From: Adiantum capillus-veneris
Taxonomy: Eukaryota > Streptophyta > Polypodiopsida > Polypodiales > Pteridaceae
Direction of reading: 5' to 3'
Assembly: GCA_014529385.2 (NCBI GenBank)
Contig: CM043947.1
Location: 101,933,311 to 101,997,310, forward strand
Length of the DNA stretch: 64,000 nt
Shown: piece after piece, positions 29,881 through 42,469 of the stretch
Layout: each line of letters starts with the position of its first letter
Numbering within the stretch: position 1 is the first letter of the stretch
Position numbers and translations under genes: made by a program
Notes under the pieces: model-generated
The model's input: the letters and a program-made list of their open reading frames with translations, nothing else
Database searches by the model: none
Told to the model about the DNA's origin: nothing

Positions 29881-31951
29881 ACCTCCAAAAGGCTGCTTGA
29901 TCAGATCATTTTGTTTTTGGAACCACTTTTTGTGAGGAAAATTTCTTGCCTAATGAGTCTATCATGATCATTAAATAGAAGCGATCTGACCAAGAGTCAA
30001 ACGCAAGTTCTTTTGCACAAAGAAGGCCCTAGTCTCAGGTGTAAGGTGCAGCCGAATGAATGTTTGAACTTTGCTCAAGATGAGTGTTCCGAACTGTGCT
30101 CAAGGTTCCTTTTTCTTATGGAAGGGAGAGCCTTCCGTTCTTAATGAGAGAGTGCAATGGACACACAAAGTGAATGGATATTGTGCGAGAAAGTGTATGA
30201 GACTGAGAGATAGAGAGAGAAGAGAATACGGCACCAGAGACGTTGTAAAACCCTCCTCCGAAGGCCCCACTCTCTATGGCGAGAGCGGTCTACTTATGAT
30301 TGCACAAATCTCTACAATGCTTGGACTTGCCGACGATGTCGACGACGATGAGGACGACAACGACACGGGCTGAAATCTGAAAATGCTAAGGGCTGAAATC
30401 TGCAAACCTTTATCTGCAGAATTCTGACTCTATGTCGGTGACGATGTCGATGACGTCGGTACGCAGATGCTGAAATCTGCGTTTTCCAGGCTGAAACTAT
30501 AAACCTTGCGGAAACTGACCGTGCGGCGAGGAACTGCTGCGAGAAGGTGAGATCTACGAGGTTCGGGACTTCTTCTGCGATGTCTAAAGGCTAAAAACTG
30601 AAAACTCTGATGCTTCTTGGTGTTCCGTTGCAGTGAATCTACAAAACACCAGGGATGTCCTGCAAATGCAAAACGCTAGGCTGATCTACTGTGCCGTGTT
30701 GACGCCTCGCTGATCTGCTGTGCACAAATCGCCAAGGCTGGTCTTGTAGATGAAAAACGCTAGGGTTGTCCTGCTGATGCAGAAAACGCTAGGCCTCTTG
30801 GGTTCTGCTGAGAAGTTGCCTGTTGAGCGAGTGCTCCTGCTGCCTCTTCTGCCAAAAAGTGCTAGCGCTAGGTTTTTATTTATACAAACTTAGCAAAATT
30901 GCCCTACCTACTTTCCAACAAAAGTCACTTAAAAATAATAAGTGAAAAATGTCAAAAATAGGGAAAATAGGCCTATGCACTTTAAAAATGCTATTGATGG
31001 GATCTGACTCGAATCTGATGGTCATGCTGTGTGCAACCAGAGGATATGCATCTAATCTAAGTGTCTGGACATGCACGGTCTGCGAACAAACTCTCAAAAG
31101 TTCCAAATCACTTCCTATTCTAGACTGACTTGACTGAATTGAACCCTGACCATGCTGTAGCTTGTCCACGGACACATGGGGTTGGATGTGTCACGTGACA
31201 TCAGGTGCATTTGCCCGCTGGATGGAGAGGTGAATTCATGAAGCAACAACTTCTTATAAGCTCCTAAGTTGTGAGTGCTCTCATTGCTCAAAACACCCAA
31301 ATTCTTAGGATAAAAAATCGTTTAGTCCAAACTCACATAATGGCGATTTAAAGCTTCAAAAGCATGTCGAATCCTTTCCAGCAACATGTAATCAAGAGCA
31401 TTAACCATCACAGAGTAGAGTTGTTTCTTAGAACACATCCGCACATGGGAGTGCTACCTCCGACCTGGCGTGTGTCAGAAAAACGAAGATGGGCCCCCTT
31501 AACTCTGCCGATTTTGACAGAGTTGACGCTACCCCCACTTTATCTAGCACACAAGACAATCCTTCTATAGGCTTTTCAAAACTCTTCAGAAGCTTTTCAG
31601 AATTGAATATATGCTTCCCTCCAGCTTTGTCTGCGTAAGCTTTACCCCGTCGCCATGGCATGCGAAACTGGCCTTATACGTCTCCAGCTACAATCCAATG
31701 ACCTAATCCCTTCATTCATGAAAAAAAAACCTTTGCACTGCCACATCAGATTGTATTCGTTGTACTGTCTTCCGCCCTCAACATATCAACATCACATCAC
31801 TTCGCCATCGTTTGCGCAAGCTAAGGCACGCAGCTGAATGATATTCTCCTCCAGCAGAGCTGAATGATCTCCAAGCTGAGGCACACACCTGAATGATCGT
31901 TTGCCCAAGTTGAGGCGCCACTTTCTCGATCTCTACACGCGGTGCCGCCTA
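29873..31951. repeat. Block B, left arm of a 2.1-kb inverted duplication
   Basis: Matches the reverse complement of 52451-54597 with scattered differences and indels. The block holds a candidate LTR on its minus strand (TATA-like TTTATACAAA complement near 30880) with regions rich in GACGATG/CGTCGTC motifs. Short ORFs conserved in both copies (for example 31115-31300) are not recognisable. Left break is inside RNase H sequence of G4, right break at 31951. Confidence 0.82.
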
Positions 31952-31979
31952 CTACAGTAGCTCCCAAGTCTACTTGATG

Positions 31980-31997
31980 TTTTTTTAATTAAAAAAA
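31980..31997. repeat. 18-bp AT palindrome
   Basis: TTTTTTTAATTAAAAAAA is a perfect palindrome that directly abuts the larger GC-rich palindrome. Such AT-rich flanks favour DNA unwinding. Confidence 0.85.
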
Positions 31998-32083
31998 GAC
32001 CCTACCCGTCCTTGGTCTGCTGCTGCAACCAGTCCGCGCCGGCGCGGACTGGTTGCAGCAGCAGACCAAGGACGGGTAGGGTC
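31998..32083. repeat. 86-bp perfect palindrome without spacer
   Basis: 43-bp arms, 31998-32040 and 32041-32083, are exact reverse complements with the axis at GCC|GGC. The arm begins GACCCTACCCGTCC and contains CTGCTGCAACCAGTCC. No spacer and no mismatch. Either a very recent event or an assembly/library fold-back artefact. Confidence 0.92.
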
Positions 32084-32201
32084 AGGTGGGTATTGCATCT
32101 TGTGAGCCAAAACCGCCTTGTTCCCACCCCACCGTGTCATGTCAGGCAATATGCCCGTGTGGGAAATGTCGCCATCTTGGCCATATTGAAGTACACACCT
32201 A

Positions 32202-32204
<3 letters not shown>

Positions 32205-32238
<34 letters not shown>
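32205..32238. repeat. (GA)n microsatellite
   Basis: About 17 uninterrupted GA units; further GA or CT tracts are at 32587-32619 and 32933-32974. ORFs crossing them translate as Arg-Glu or Ser-Leu runs and are not genes. Confidence 0.95.
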
Positions 32239-32241
<3 letters not shown>

Positions 32242-32583
32242 CCGGGTCGGCAATCAACCCTTGTAGCTCCCCGCCACTCCAGCTCTGTGTACACGGCTCT
32301 CGCGCGCGCGCACACACACACACACTCGGTCGTTACCAGGCGGCCCAAGGTAGCGCGTGCCGAAGCTACCAAGAAAACGGATTAAAGGTCCCCCCTCCTT
32401 AGCCTGCAATGCTTGGGATGCAATGGCCGGACGCAATGCTCGTCGCCCTTGTCAGACGGCTTTGGGTGCTTGGAAACTGCAATGCGCTGCAATGCTTGAC
32501 CTTGCCTGGCCAAGCCCCTTGCCTGCGAACTGCATTGCGAGAGAGGAATTCGCCTAACCACAGCCCCTTGGCACTTTGCACTA

Positions 32584-32586
<3 letters not shown>

Positions 32587-32619
<33 letters not shown>
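32587..32619. repeat. (GA)n microsatellite
   Basis: About 16 GA units within sequence that has no recognisable gene. Confidence 0.95.
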
Positions 32620-32622
<3 letters not shown>

Positions 32623-32931
32623 TGAATGCACTGAGTAGCCTGGGACCACCCTTTCTGCTCATTGCCTGAGTCGTAGGTCCACAGCCATGGGGCACTCGCT
32701 GGGTAACGGGCGAGCATGGACAATTGACGCTAGGCCGAAATTTAACCAAAGTTGCAGTGAAGCCGCCCGCCACCCTATTCTGCAACACTGTCGAACACCC
32801 ACCATACTGCCGCCGGCTCACCACCAGCCTGTCACTTGGCTTATCGCCGTTTGCAAACACAAAAACAAGGGGAGGCATCATTCCCCACCACCCTTGCCCC
32901 TCCATAATGTCGCCACCCTTGTAAAGGCTAG

Positions 32932-32932
<1 letters not shown>

Positions 32933-32974
<42 letters not shown>
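32933..32974. repeat. (CT)n microsatellite
   Basis: About 21 CT units. Together with the two tracts just upstream it makes three purine/pyrimidine dinucleotide tracts within 800 bp. Confidence 0.95.
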
Positions 32975-32981
<7 letters not shown>

Positions 32982-32999
32982 TATAGAGAGTTATTAAAG

Positions 33000-35370
33000 A
33001 GAAGGGCTAATTCAAATTTCACAAATTGGGCTTAAATACTAAGCCCATTGAAGCCTTCATTCATGACATTCATGCATGGGAAGCAAAAAGGTGTCGATCC
33101 AAGCTCGTCGAGAGTCGACGCTGCCATGAGTGGCCACTAAAAGGCTCTCTCTATGATCACTACTACGGAGGGAAAAAAGGCTTATTTGGAGATCTCAAAA
33201 ATTCAAACGTAACTACAAGGTCTAAAGAATATTTGACTACAAGCTACATAGCAATCATCTTCGAGCTACATGGGACGACTATTGGCCATAAGTAGTCATG
33301 ACCGAGTGGGGTGAACAACCAGGTGTCAATGATAGGCGCCACAACATGATGATGATGCAAGGGAGCAGCATGGCCATCCTCAAGGCTCGCCACCTCCAAC
33401 CATCCTCCTCCTCTCTCTCATCAATACTGCATCAATATCCTCTCTCTTATCGACCGAGTCCACAACTCATAATTCTTAGTTATCAAAATTAGCTAGTGAC
33501 TATTTTGCCAACCTCATGAGCTACAACCCCATGTGGTAATTACTATGGAGCACTACTACGAATCACATGCCTAAAGAACTACTCTTAATCCCATCACCTC
33601 CATGCATAAGGTGTCTGCATCTGCTCTCTTTGATGGAAAACCCTTGACTTCCACTAATGTGCCTCATTGGAAACTTTGCATAGAGGATGGAAGCATACAA
33701 CATGAGTAGATGATATTTAGTATTGCTCGGGGTACGGTAAGACTCTCAAAGACAACATCACGGCTATGCTCTAGCTTACATGCCACTAGATCATCACATC
33801 CAAAGACACATAAATGAGAGACAATGGATTTCTTTCCACAGTAGGCGACTGGGAACTACTAAAGTAGAAGTCTATGGGCCACATGAGCCACACCCTCTGC
33901 CTAGAGAAAACAAAGCACACTACGGTGCTTTAGCATTCCGGGCCATTTTCACGACATTCCAATTCTTCCAATCAACTACATTCTCTGACAAAGTGTCTAC
34001 ACATGCCAAGTCACAACAAATAGTAAGCAATCCAATTATTTAAACTAAGAGCCATGATATTAACAAGTAGCTATCAACATATCTCCTGATTCTTTCGCTT
34101 TAGACTTGCGCACAAGAAAATACCTCCACATAAACCTGTTGTAATTGCCTTCATTGACAAATAGCATAAAATACTTGGAGTCACCAAGTGAATCCACATT
34201 CATTAAACCGCCTATTCGGTATGAACAAACTCTAATTGATGAGAGGCTCATCTGGAAGCCTTGTGGGAAAGCCCTTCCTACGTTGCACCTCTCTTATACA
34301 AGGGATGCCTTGGCTCTGTGTGGAACTGACATTCGACACAACAACCATCTCCTCTGTGAAAGCTGGCCAAAAGGCATCATCGTGCAAGGGTGATATGCCA
34401 TAGGGAACTAGCATCACTTGCAAAAGAAGGAGCTTGTACGATTCATTGGAGTAGCAGCTTCCTCTCACTTCCTAACCAGTCTCCTTATCCTATATAGAGC
34501 CGCAATGCTTGCCAAATACTACATAATTTCCAAGCTTGCACATCTTAGAAACAAGAGGAGATGAATACCAAGACTGGGTAATACAACACTTGGGAGGAGT
34601 GCACACTTCCCTTACCATCTTGGATAAGTTTCACGATCCCCTCACCATGTATAGGGAACTATGACTTGTCTCCAATGCACTTATCTTCCATGCACACAAA
34701 CTCTTCTCAAAAAGACAAGTCATGAATGTCATCCAAAGAAATGAAGCTATCAATAATCCACTCCGACGTGATGAAATGGGGTCGCCCACTATAACTGCAA
34801 TTGGCATTGGTAACATCGCTCCAACAAAAGTAAGAGACTACGTATGTGGGTTTGTCCTAGCGGCAAGAGACAATGACAAAGCTTTGGAAGTACGCTGTCA
34901 AAAGAGCACTTCCTCCGGTAGTTGCATCGCTCACCACAACTATTATAATGTCTCTGGATCCACAGAACATCACGCTCTGCTTGAGAACGTTCCTGCTGAT
35001 GGGAATGTTTTACTGCTAAAGTGGATAGGGCTCGACAAGTAAGTGATGTAGGAGCATTGGGTCGAGAATTGCAGGGCCCTGCTCAAGGACAATTCCTAGC
35101 TTGTGCGGAGAGACATCACTGGAGTGTTGGTCGTCTCATAAACGGCCCAGCCATGCAATCCACTATCACTTTCAAAGTCATGTCGATCCTCTTGATCAAG
35201 GATCTTGGGAAAAAGCTCATCCCAAATGATCATGGTCAACCTTCCTAAGATGATAAGAGAGATAAAAAACAAGGAGTGAATGACAAGAAGCTTTGAAAAA
35301 AAGGTGATGACCATGTTTTCCTCCTCCTGCCTGGTTCTCGAAGCACCCCGCAACACTGAGCTCCTCATGG
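33000..35370. other. no gene recognised
   Basis: About 2.4 kb with only short ORFs (for example 33780-34043 and 34722-35042 on the plus strand) that lack family motifs or consistent frames. Probably decayed transposon sequence. I can assign nothing here. Confidence 0.45.
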
Positions 35371-36589
35371 CAGTCAACCATAGGACATATAAACATAAGC
35401 TACATCATAAGACATACAAACATAAGCTACATCATGTATAATTACCACTAATGTCTATGAATACATACTTCCACACGCAAACAACATATACTCATAATAA
35501 GCTTTGGGAACTCACCTGTGGCGTGGGCAACAATTGCAACGACTCAACCGGCACTATGGCCAACAAACTCTGAGTAGACAAGAACTGGACGTGGGCTCAG
35601 AGACGAAGCTCCACCGTTTCACCCAAACTTCATCTTTTGTAATCCCAGTGAGTGGTTTGGCGGGGCCACGTGTCATGGCGTGAAAAATTGACTAGAAAAG
35701 ATGGGTACGTCGGGCCAGTCCAATGCACTCAATCCGAACTCACTGTGAGGCAACAAATTCTTCAATTCTTGTGTCGATACTGCGCATTGCTGGCGTTGTT
35801 GGCTGGATATGTCCATGTGGGAATTGCTGCGCCGTTTATGTGCAAAAGCCTTGCGTCAAACCGCAAGCCAATCAACTCGAAGAAAACCTGCTGAACGATG
35901 CCGAGACATCCACTCTGAGCCCGTGCAAAAAAAATGCTGTCTCATCTGCCTCTAACTTATAATCAATCAGCTCCAGAAGTACACAAGTATCCAGCACACA
36001 ACAGACGGTTTGGCAGACGGTTTGGATTTGCTTGCAACGGTAGAGTGTCATACTGCCTCGCCTTTGTGTACCTGCGCGCTGGGTGCAGGATACGTACCAT
36101 GATCAGCTCTCGCTCTGTGTGTCTCGCACACTGAAGTGTCGAGGAAGGGTGTGGTATAGCGAGGCTAAGGACTGATCTGAAAATGCAGGTCTTATGGGCT
36201 GAAAATGCTGGTCTTCTGATGAAAAAACGCTGATGTGCTTGTTGAGAAAACACTAGAGATGTTTGCTTCCGGTCTGTGGGCAGAATTTCGACACCCAGTA
36301 TGTCCTCACGATTTCAAGAAAATCTAAGTAAAGGCGAATCTTCAGTAGATGTCGGCGAAGGGAAAAAATTCCTTGATCGAGCGAAGGTGGAGAGCAGACG
36401 AGGAGAGAGAGAGAGCGGGCCGAGCTGCAGAGGGGGAAAGAAGAGAGGCTGACAGAAACAAAGGAACTCTGCGACGCTACAGTATATAATATAGAGAAAG
36501 GAAGAAGGAAAGAGAGAGAGAGAGAGAGAGGTGAGTGCGCAGAAGTTGCTGGAGAAGGGAATTGCGAAAAAAATATATTTTTTCGTACA

Positions 36590-36770
36590 CGGTGAACATC
36601 TTTGAAGCAGCGAATTCCCTTTGGTGAGGTGGTTACTGCAACGTAAGTAGGTCCTTCCAGGTTCAATCCTTGCTCGGGGTTTTTGAATGACGCCCACACA
36701 AGGGTTTATCGGAGGAAAGACTTTAACAAAATCTACAAAGATTCCACCCAATAAAATCAAGAACCTACCA
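36590..36770 (+). mobile_element. SINE-like tRNA-derived segment
   Basis: TTTGGTGAGGTGGTTA at about 36619 resembles a Pol III A box, and GGTTCAATCC at 36660-36669 fits a B box, about 35 bp apart as in tRNA-derived SINEs. The segment lies inside the 900 bp present only in this copy of block C. No clear target duplication or tail was found, so the call is tentative. Confidence 0.4.
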
Positions 36771-37197
36771 GTATGGAACAGCAGTAGGCGCTATCAGCGG
36801 GAGTTAATTCGAAAAAAAAGAAAATCGAGCGAGATCCCTTTCGAAGGTCATGGCATCAGGCATAGAGCAAGAGAGGACGAGCTGGTGGGGATGAGGCGAT
36901 AGGCAAATGAGCATGATACGCGCAGAGTTTGAAGGCAACGAGAGAGGAGTTGGAGACGTGCAAGTAGTTTTTTTTAGATTTTACAACTCACTATCTGAGC
37001 AGGCGAACGAAGCTGCTCGAGTGGGTAGTGGAGTGAGTTGAAAGCTCTTCGTTCGGGCTGGGTGAGCTCGAGTCTTTCCCTCTCTATTGAAATTGTAGCA
37101 AATCCCCCCTTAGGGGCAAGAAAGAGATTCTGAGGAATCTTGGCATAAATGAAATAAACTATACAAGTATGGGACACCAACGAATGGGGTACCAGTT

Positions 37198-37680
37198 GGA
37201 GAAAATTTGTGGAAATTCTCAAAATACCCTCAAATTTTAAAAATTCTCAAAATACCCTTGTATCTATTTTGCTTAAATTGTCCAAGATTTTTTAATTTGT
37301 ATTCTTTTTTGACAATTGAGATCCGCTTTTACGTGCTTAGCATGTAATTTGTCACAAATTACCTTGCAAAAAAAAAAGGCAATTATGTCTAAAGATTATG
37401 AAGCAATTCATCTCCAAAGCCTGCATAATCAACTCAAATTCTGGATTTAGCATCTTATATTGATAAGCAATGAGTCTTCTTATGAAAAGCTGCAAACTTT
37501 TTAATCTTTGGAGAAATTTAATTTCACAACTAGGGGTATTTTGGGGATTTTGAAAAATTTGAAGGGCATTTTGGAATTTATGACAAAATATTGGGGGTAT
37601 ATTGGGAGTTTTTGAAATTTGAGGGCTATATTGGGAATTTCCACAAATTAGAGGAGTATTTTGATCATTTTTTCTTTTTT
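37198..37680. mobile_element. Foldback/MITE-like element, left-truncated copy
   Basis: Its ends carry AATTTGTGGAAATTCTCAAA on the left and the complementary pattern (GGGAATTTCCACAAATTAGAGG) on the right. Repeated AATACCC/GGGTATT words line both arms. The outer ~20 bp of the left arm are missing compared with the copy at 50390-50880, lost at the edge of the 900-bp insertion. Confidence 0.65.
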
Positions 37681-38884
37681 ATTTTCACAAAGATTGAGAA
37701 GAGAAATTACTATTTTTTATTGGATGAATGTAAACATTATAACTAAAATGTGTATAAACGAGGAAGTTTTATTTCCTTCTCACCAAAATTGAGAAGGATT
37801 TTACTCCATGTGAGCAAGTTATAGACTACTTCCAAGGATTCTTTTCACGAACACTTAGTTTTAAATGTCTATGTGTGTGTCGTGCACTGCAATTTGACGG
37901 AATGAGTTAAAGGACCATACTCTACCTTAACCTATTGTAGTTGTCCACCCATAGCCATCACATAGAATGTGGTTGTCTTTGAATGTGACACTAGGGTCAT
38001 TTGGCTTTGGAATATTCCTTAAGATGTATGCTTGGTGGTTGGCTCTAGTGGAGGAGTACCTAATTGCCACCAAGTTTGATATGATATCAGGTTGGCCACT
38101 TCATCTTGCTCAATAACAGCTGTGCATTTCAAATCTTGGTTGTCCATTGACATTAGGTGATTGAAAGTGAGGTTGTTGAACCCTCCTTGACATCATCATT
38201 GGATCAAAAATCTATCTATAACATGAGGTTCAATCTAGACCGTGTTGATGTTGTCATTGGTGTCTACTTTAATGGTTGAATCATTTTTCAGTTCAAGCTT
38301 TGAAAACTAGATGGAATGAGGCTTTAGGCACTGCTTGCATTGGTACAACTTGTGGCAAAGTCTCTAAGGCAAATCTAGCAATGCTTTTGTGGCAATAAGA
38401 GATCCCCTAGCCACCACTAAGGAATAGAGACCAACACAAACAAAAGAGAATCTTATTCTTTTCTCTAGTGTGAAATATTTGTGTCAAGATGGGTTGTTTA
38501 TGTTGATGGGTTGTTTACCATTGTTGACAATCATGTGGATATATTTTTAAAGCAAGTTCCTATATATTAATATTGATCCAAAACAAGATGATTGACTTTC
38601 TTGCTAAGAAATTCTTTCAAGAATCATTGAGAACCCATTGAAGAAAGAGCCCTCTATGTCTAAGGATTGCATGTATATGTGGAGCACATTCTAAAGCAAA
38701 ACTTTTATGACGAATAATTTGTTGCATAAGAGTATCATTTATGAAGCGAACAATTAAAAGAGCTCTCAACTGCTGATTTCAACGAGGTTCCAGAAAGCAA
38801 GATGTGATCGTATCTTTTGGAAAAGGAGGAGATAACACCACGTAAGGTGTCTAGAATCGTTGTATCCAATTTGTATCTTGTGAC

Positions 38885-38913
38885 CCCTCAAGGCACTAGC
38901 CGTGCCTTGAGGG
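38885..38913. repeat. 12-bp stem, 5-nt loop hairpin
   Basis: CCCTCAAGGCAC, TAGCC, then GTGCCTTGAGGG is a perfect stem-loop. In the duplicate near 52084-52112 the loop and one arm have changed and the stem is imperfect. No gene is nearby to give it a role. Confidence 0.8.
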
Positions 38914-39529
38914 TTATTGTACATTCCTTTATGGTGAATTTAATACTTCCACTCACAATTGTGAGCATGGCCAAGAACACAAGGAGTATCATTTATGAAA
39001 CCATGTTTAAACTTTTAATGTGAAAAGGATAAAATGTCAACCGCCCTACAAGCGCCTTAAAAGTAATTTCCAAGCTTCTTGCTAAAACTTAAGCTCTACG
39101 TGTGAAAACATCAATTTGGCTTAAACTTTGAGTGGACCATAGGCCAACTTATGGTTTGTAATCTCCATTAACTCAGTAGCCTTAAGTTATTTCATCCTAG
39201 GCATTGCCATCTTTTAACTATTCGAGTTTATTTTGCTTTCTTAAGACCAACCCGCGTGTTGTTGTGGCCAAGAAAATCATAGCCATTGTGTGAAACACAT
39301 ACACATGTTTGTAGGTAGGTAGGTGTGTGTGTGTGTGTGTGTGTGCATGTGCGTCTATGCATGTGTGTAAGTGAGGAGGGTGGACTTTTTAGTCCCTGTA
39401 ATCACTCTAGGGAAACGACAATTCTCTCTCTTTCTCACATAGATCTTGAGATCAAGACTTGTTGAGTAGCATTTTGCTATCTGTTAGGATTGTTCTTATG
39501 ACAATAAAAATTATCCTATTCTTCCCCCC

Positions 39530-39532
<3 letters not shown>

Positions 39533-39622
<90 letters not shown>
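39533..39622. repeat. (CT)n(CA)n compound microsatellite
   Basis: About 21 CT units run directly into about 24 CA units. A (GT) tract with GTAGGTAG units lies upstream at about 39312-39345. Confidence 0.95.
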
Positions 39623-39623
<1 letters not shown>

Positions 39624-39639
39624 CGTTTTGAATTCAAGA

Positions 39640-40690
39640 CTTGTTGAGAAGATGTTTGAGATCTCTCTCAGTGAATAAGAACTATAATAACCTTTGAGTG
39701 TGGTAGATTGGTTACCAAATTTCCTCTTAAATACCATGTCTTCAGTTCAAGGCTTGTCAGATAGAGCTTTGAGGTCTCTTCCCTTTCTTGTCCTCCTCCT
39801 CCTCCTCTCTCTCTCTAGTGCAGCTATTTTTGACCTAGTAGACAACAATTCACTCTTTTGATCATAAAGTTCTTCATCCGAACTCCGCTTTGGGTGATCT
39901 ATAGCCTCAATCAAAGAGCATGATGTCCTCTACACATTGATTAAAAACAAAAAAAAAAAATCAAAGTCATGGAAAGCTTTTCTATAGCACCATTTCTAAA
40001 GTGAACAGTTCGAGGAAGTTGTCTCTCATCTCTTATTTTACATACAATGTCTTTCGGTACTTGCAAGGGTTATTCTTCTTCGACAAGATCCACAACCATT
40101 GTAGAAAATGGTCCAAAATCCCCCCAAGTGTGGAGATAGCAACACAACCACTCAACCAACGACATCAAAAACCATGATCATAGCATACTTGGTATTGTTG
40201 CAAGAGACCGTAAACAAACAAGGTGAAGACTTATGGGCACTTGCGATGCAGAATGGCATGTGAAGGGTTTTTGTGGTTGAGAATGAGAAACTCAAGAGGA
40301 CACTTGAGATAAAAACAACATGTTTGATGCAACTTGAAGAGGAAGTCAAGGATGTAAACGCTCTCTTGTGGACTTGAATGCTTTGAAGGAGCGCATGAGT
40401 AAAGTAGAGCATGACCATGTATTGAAAGAGGAGAAATTTGACACCATGAGCTAGGATGTATGCGACATTAAAATGTATGCACAAACAAGTCTTGGGCTGA
40501 TGTATGTGGTAACAATGTGGTTCCCAATTCCTCTCTTATTCAATCTGTGGCTCAAACAAAGAATGTTGAGAATGTGGATGAAAGGAGTTGAAGGAACGGG
40601 AGCGACCTTCCAAGATGCTTCTTGCCAGGGTTTGCCATGTACCTACTAACCACTCTCACTACATGTGCAATGTCTGTTCTTGTGGCTACC
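39640..40690. other. no gene recognised
   Basis: About 1 kb of sequence with several short decayed frames. One plus-strand stretch near 40370-40450 reads LNALKERMSKVEHDHVLKEE, a coiled-coil-like fragment with no family match I know. Confidence 0.4.
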
Positions 40691-40700
40691 ATAGCTTACA

Positions 40701-41863
40701 TCAAACTGCCATAACTGCTGAAGAATATGGCACTTTCACCATTTCCTCTTGCTCAGCAATTGTCTTGGGAGAATCATCCTTGCTAATTTTGGAGTATGCT
40801 TGCATTGGGGTACTCAATGACTTCCCCCCTTGTATACTAAAATGTTGCAAGTCTTTGTGGATGTACTTTTCTTGAGATAATTCAAGAATTCCACGTTGCC
40901 TATCTCTCTTGATTTGCATACCAAGGAAGTGATTGACATTTCCCAAATCGTTCATGGAAAGATGAGTGCTTAGCATCTTTTTCAACTGATTGATCTCATC
41001 AATTGATTTGCCTGCGATAAGCATATCATCTACATACAAGATCAAGATAATTAAAGAACCATCATTCAACCTTTTTGTGTATAAGCAGTGATCCTCTTGA
41101 CTTCTTACCCTGAGACTGCATGAATTTGTCAAATTTTTGATACCATTGCCTTGAACCTTTCTTGAGTCCATAGAGTGCCTTTTTAAGTCTACAAACCGAT
41201 TCTGCCCTCGTTGGCTTTGGGTTTCACATATGAAGCCCTCTAGTTGTTTCATGTAGACATCTTCATCTAAATCCCCGTGAAGAAAAGCTGTGTTCACGTC
41301 CATTTGGACAAGTTCCATGTCCTGGATAGCAACCAAGCCAAGCACAGTGCGAAGTGTAGTTATCTTGACTTCTGGAGAGAAAATCTCATCGAAATCCACT
41401 CTTTTTTGTTGCTTGAACCTTTGGCAACTAGACGAGCCATGTACCTAGGCTCGGGATCGTTCGCTGTATACTTCTTCTTGTATACCCACTTGCAAGGTAA
41501 AGCATTGTTTCCTCTTGGTAATTCAACCAAATTCCATGTCTCATTAGCCACAATTGAATTGTATTCTGATTGCATAGCTTGCTCCCACTTAACGCTATCG
41601 TCCATTTTTATAGCTTCTTTGTAGCAGGTTGGTCCATTGTTAGTAACCAAAATGTTGTGTATACCCGACTCAAACCGCTTGGGCGCACGTGATACTCTTA
41701 CAGAGCATATCAGTGCCTGACTGTTGGAATCTGCTCTCTCCGGAGCAATAGTAGTATCTTGTACTTGAGGATTAGGTGTAACACTACTGAACTGAGTTGG
41801 TTCGGAGGCAACATCCTCAAAACGAACGCGTTTGTAAACTTCTTTGATGGACTTCTTGTGCAT
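40701..41863 (-). pseudogene. Copia reverse transcriptase fragment
   Basis: The upstream ORF (41360-41863) is the linker (VRVSRAPKRFESGIHNILVT) and RT start (WEQAMQSEYNSIVANETWNL, LPCKWVYKKKYTANDPEPRY, ARLVAKGSSNKKE). After a frameshift, FDEIFSPEVKITTLRTVLGL, VQMDVNTAFLHGDLDEDVYM, and the catalytic ILYVDDMLIAGKS follow, then LSMNDLGNVNHFLGMQIKRD and KSLSTPMQAYSKIS. This is the Ty1/Copia RVT_2 domain; catalytic aspartates are intact. The part around the first palm strand has a short scrambled stretch (HSMDSRKVQGN). RNase H is missing. Confidence 0.9.
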
Positions 41864-41866
41864 TTT

Positions 41867-42432
41867 TTATTCATTGAAAATCACGTGTGAGCTACAAATG
41901 ACTTTGTTGGGTTCTGGGCGCCAGAGATGATAGCCCATCTCTCCATTTGCATTATAGCCAATAAAAATGCATTTGTGTGACCTGGGATCTAACTTGCGAC
42001 GAAGTTCTTTGGGCACATGTGCATATGCCTCACATCCAAATACACGTAAATGCTTATAGCTTGGCGTTTTCCCAGTCCATAATTCCTCTGGAATTTTGAA
42101 ATTCAAAGAAGAGCTAGGTGACTTGTTGATGATGTGCACTGCTGTCAGGACAGCTTCCCCCCAAAACTCTAGAGCAAGCTTCACCATAGACATCATAGAG
42201 ATAACTTGCTCTTGAATCTTGTGATTCATTTTTTCAGCTATCCCATTTTGTGCAGGTGTGTATGGAGCAGTAAACTACCGAGGCGAATGCCTCTTCTATT
42301 GCAAAAATCCTTGAACTTCGTGGAGACGTATTCTCCACCATTGTCCGTGCGAAAAGCTTTGAGCTTTTTTCCTGATTGATTCTCAACCATGGCGAGGAAT
42401 TTTTGGAACGTAGAAAAGACCTCTTTTGTCAT
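41867..42432 (-). pseudogene. Copia integrase fragment
   Basis: At 42238-42432, FSTFQKFLAMVENQSGKKLK and AFRTDNGGEYVSTKFKDFCN hold the second catalytic aspartate. After a frame change, AEKMNHKIQEQVISMMSMVK carries the glutamate, then FWGEAVLTAVHIINKSPSSS and HLRVFGCEAYAHVPKELRRK with CIFIGYNANGEMGYHLWRPE. The first aspartate and the zinc finger are absent, since the sequence is cut at about 42440, just before the LTR at 42470. Confidence 0.9.
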
Positions 42433-42469
42433 AAAAACTAATATCTAATACTCCCAAATGATTTTCTCA

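Larger units (their letters stand above)
35371..39240. repeat. Block C, first copy of a direct duplication
   Basis: Matches 49457-52441 in the same orientation with high identity, but contains about 900 bp (roughly 36298-37197) that is absent from the other copy. Contents: unassigned sequence, a candidate SINE in the extra segment, a foldback element and a long noncoding AT-rich tail. Ends at TTTATTTTGCT. Confidence 0.88.

Noticed and set aside
32399-33022. Long ORFs with Arg-Glu or Ser-Leu runs
   Set aside because: They are translations of GA/CT microsatellites; the same applies near 39450-39740, 45043-45354 and 63254-63668.
33000-35370. Host gene with introns
   Set aside because: No consistent coding frames, splice patterns or protein motifs could be joined.
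36619-36690. tRNA gene
   Set aside because: A- and B-box-like words exist, but no cloverleaf could be folded by eye; kept only as a SINE-like candidate.
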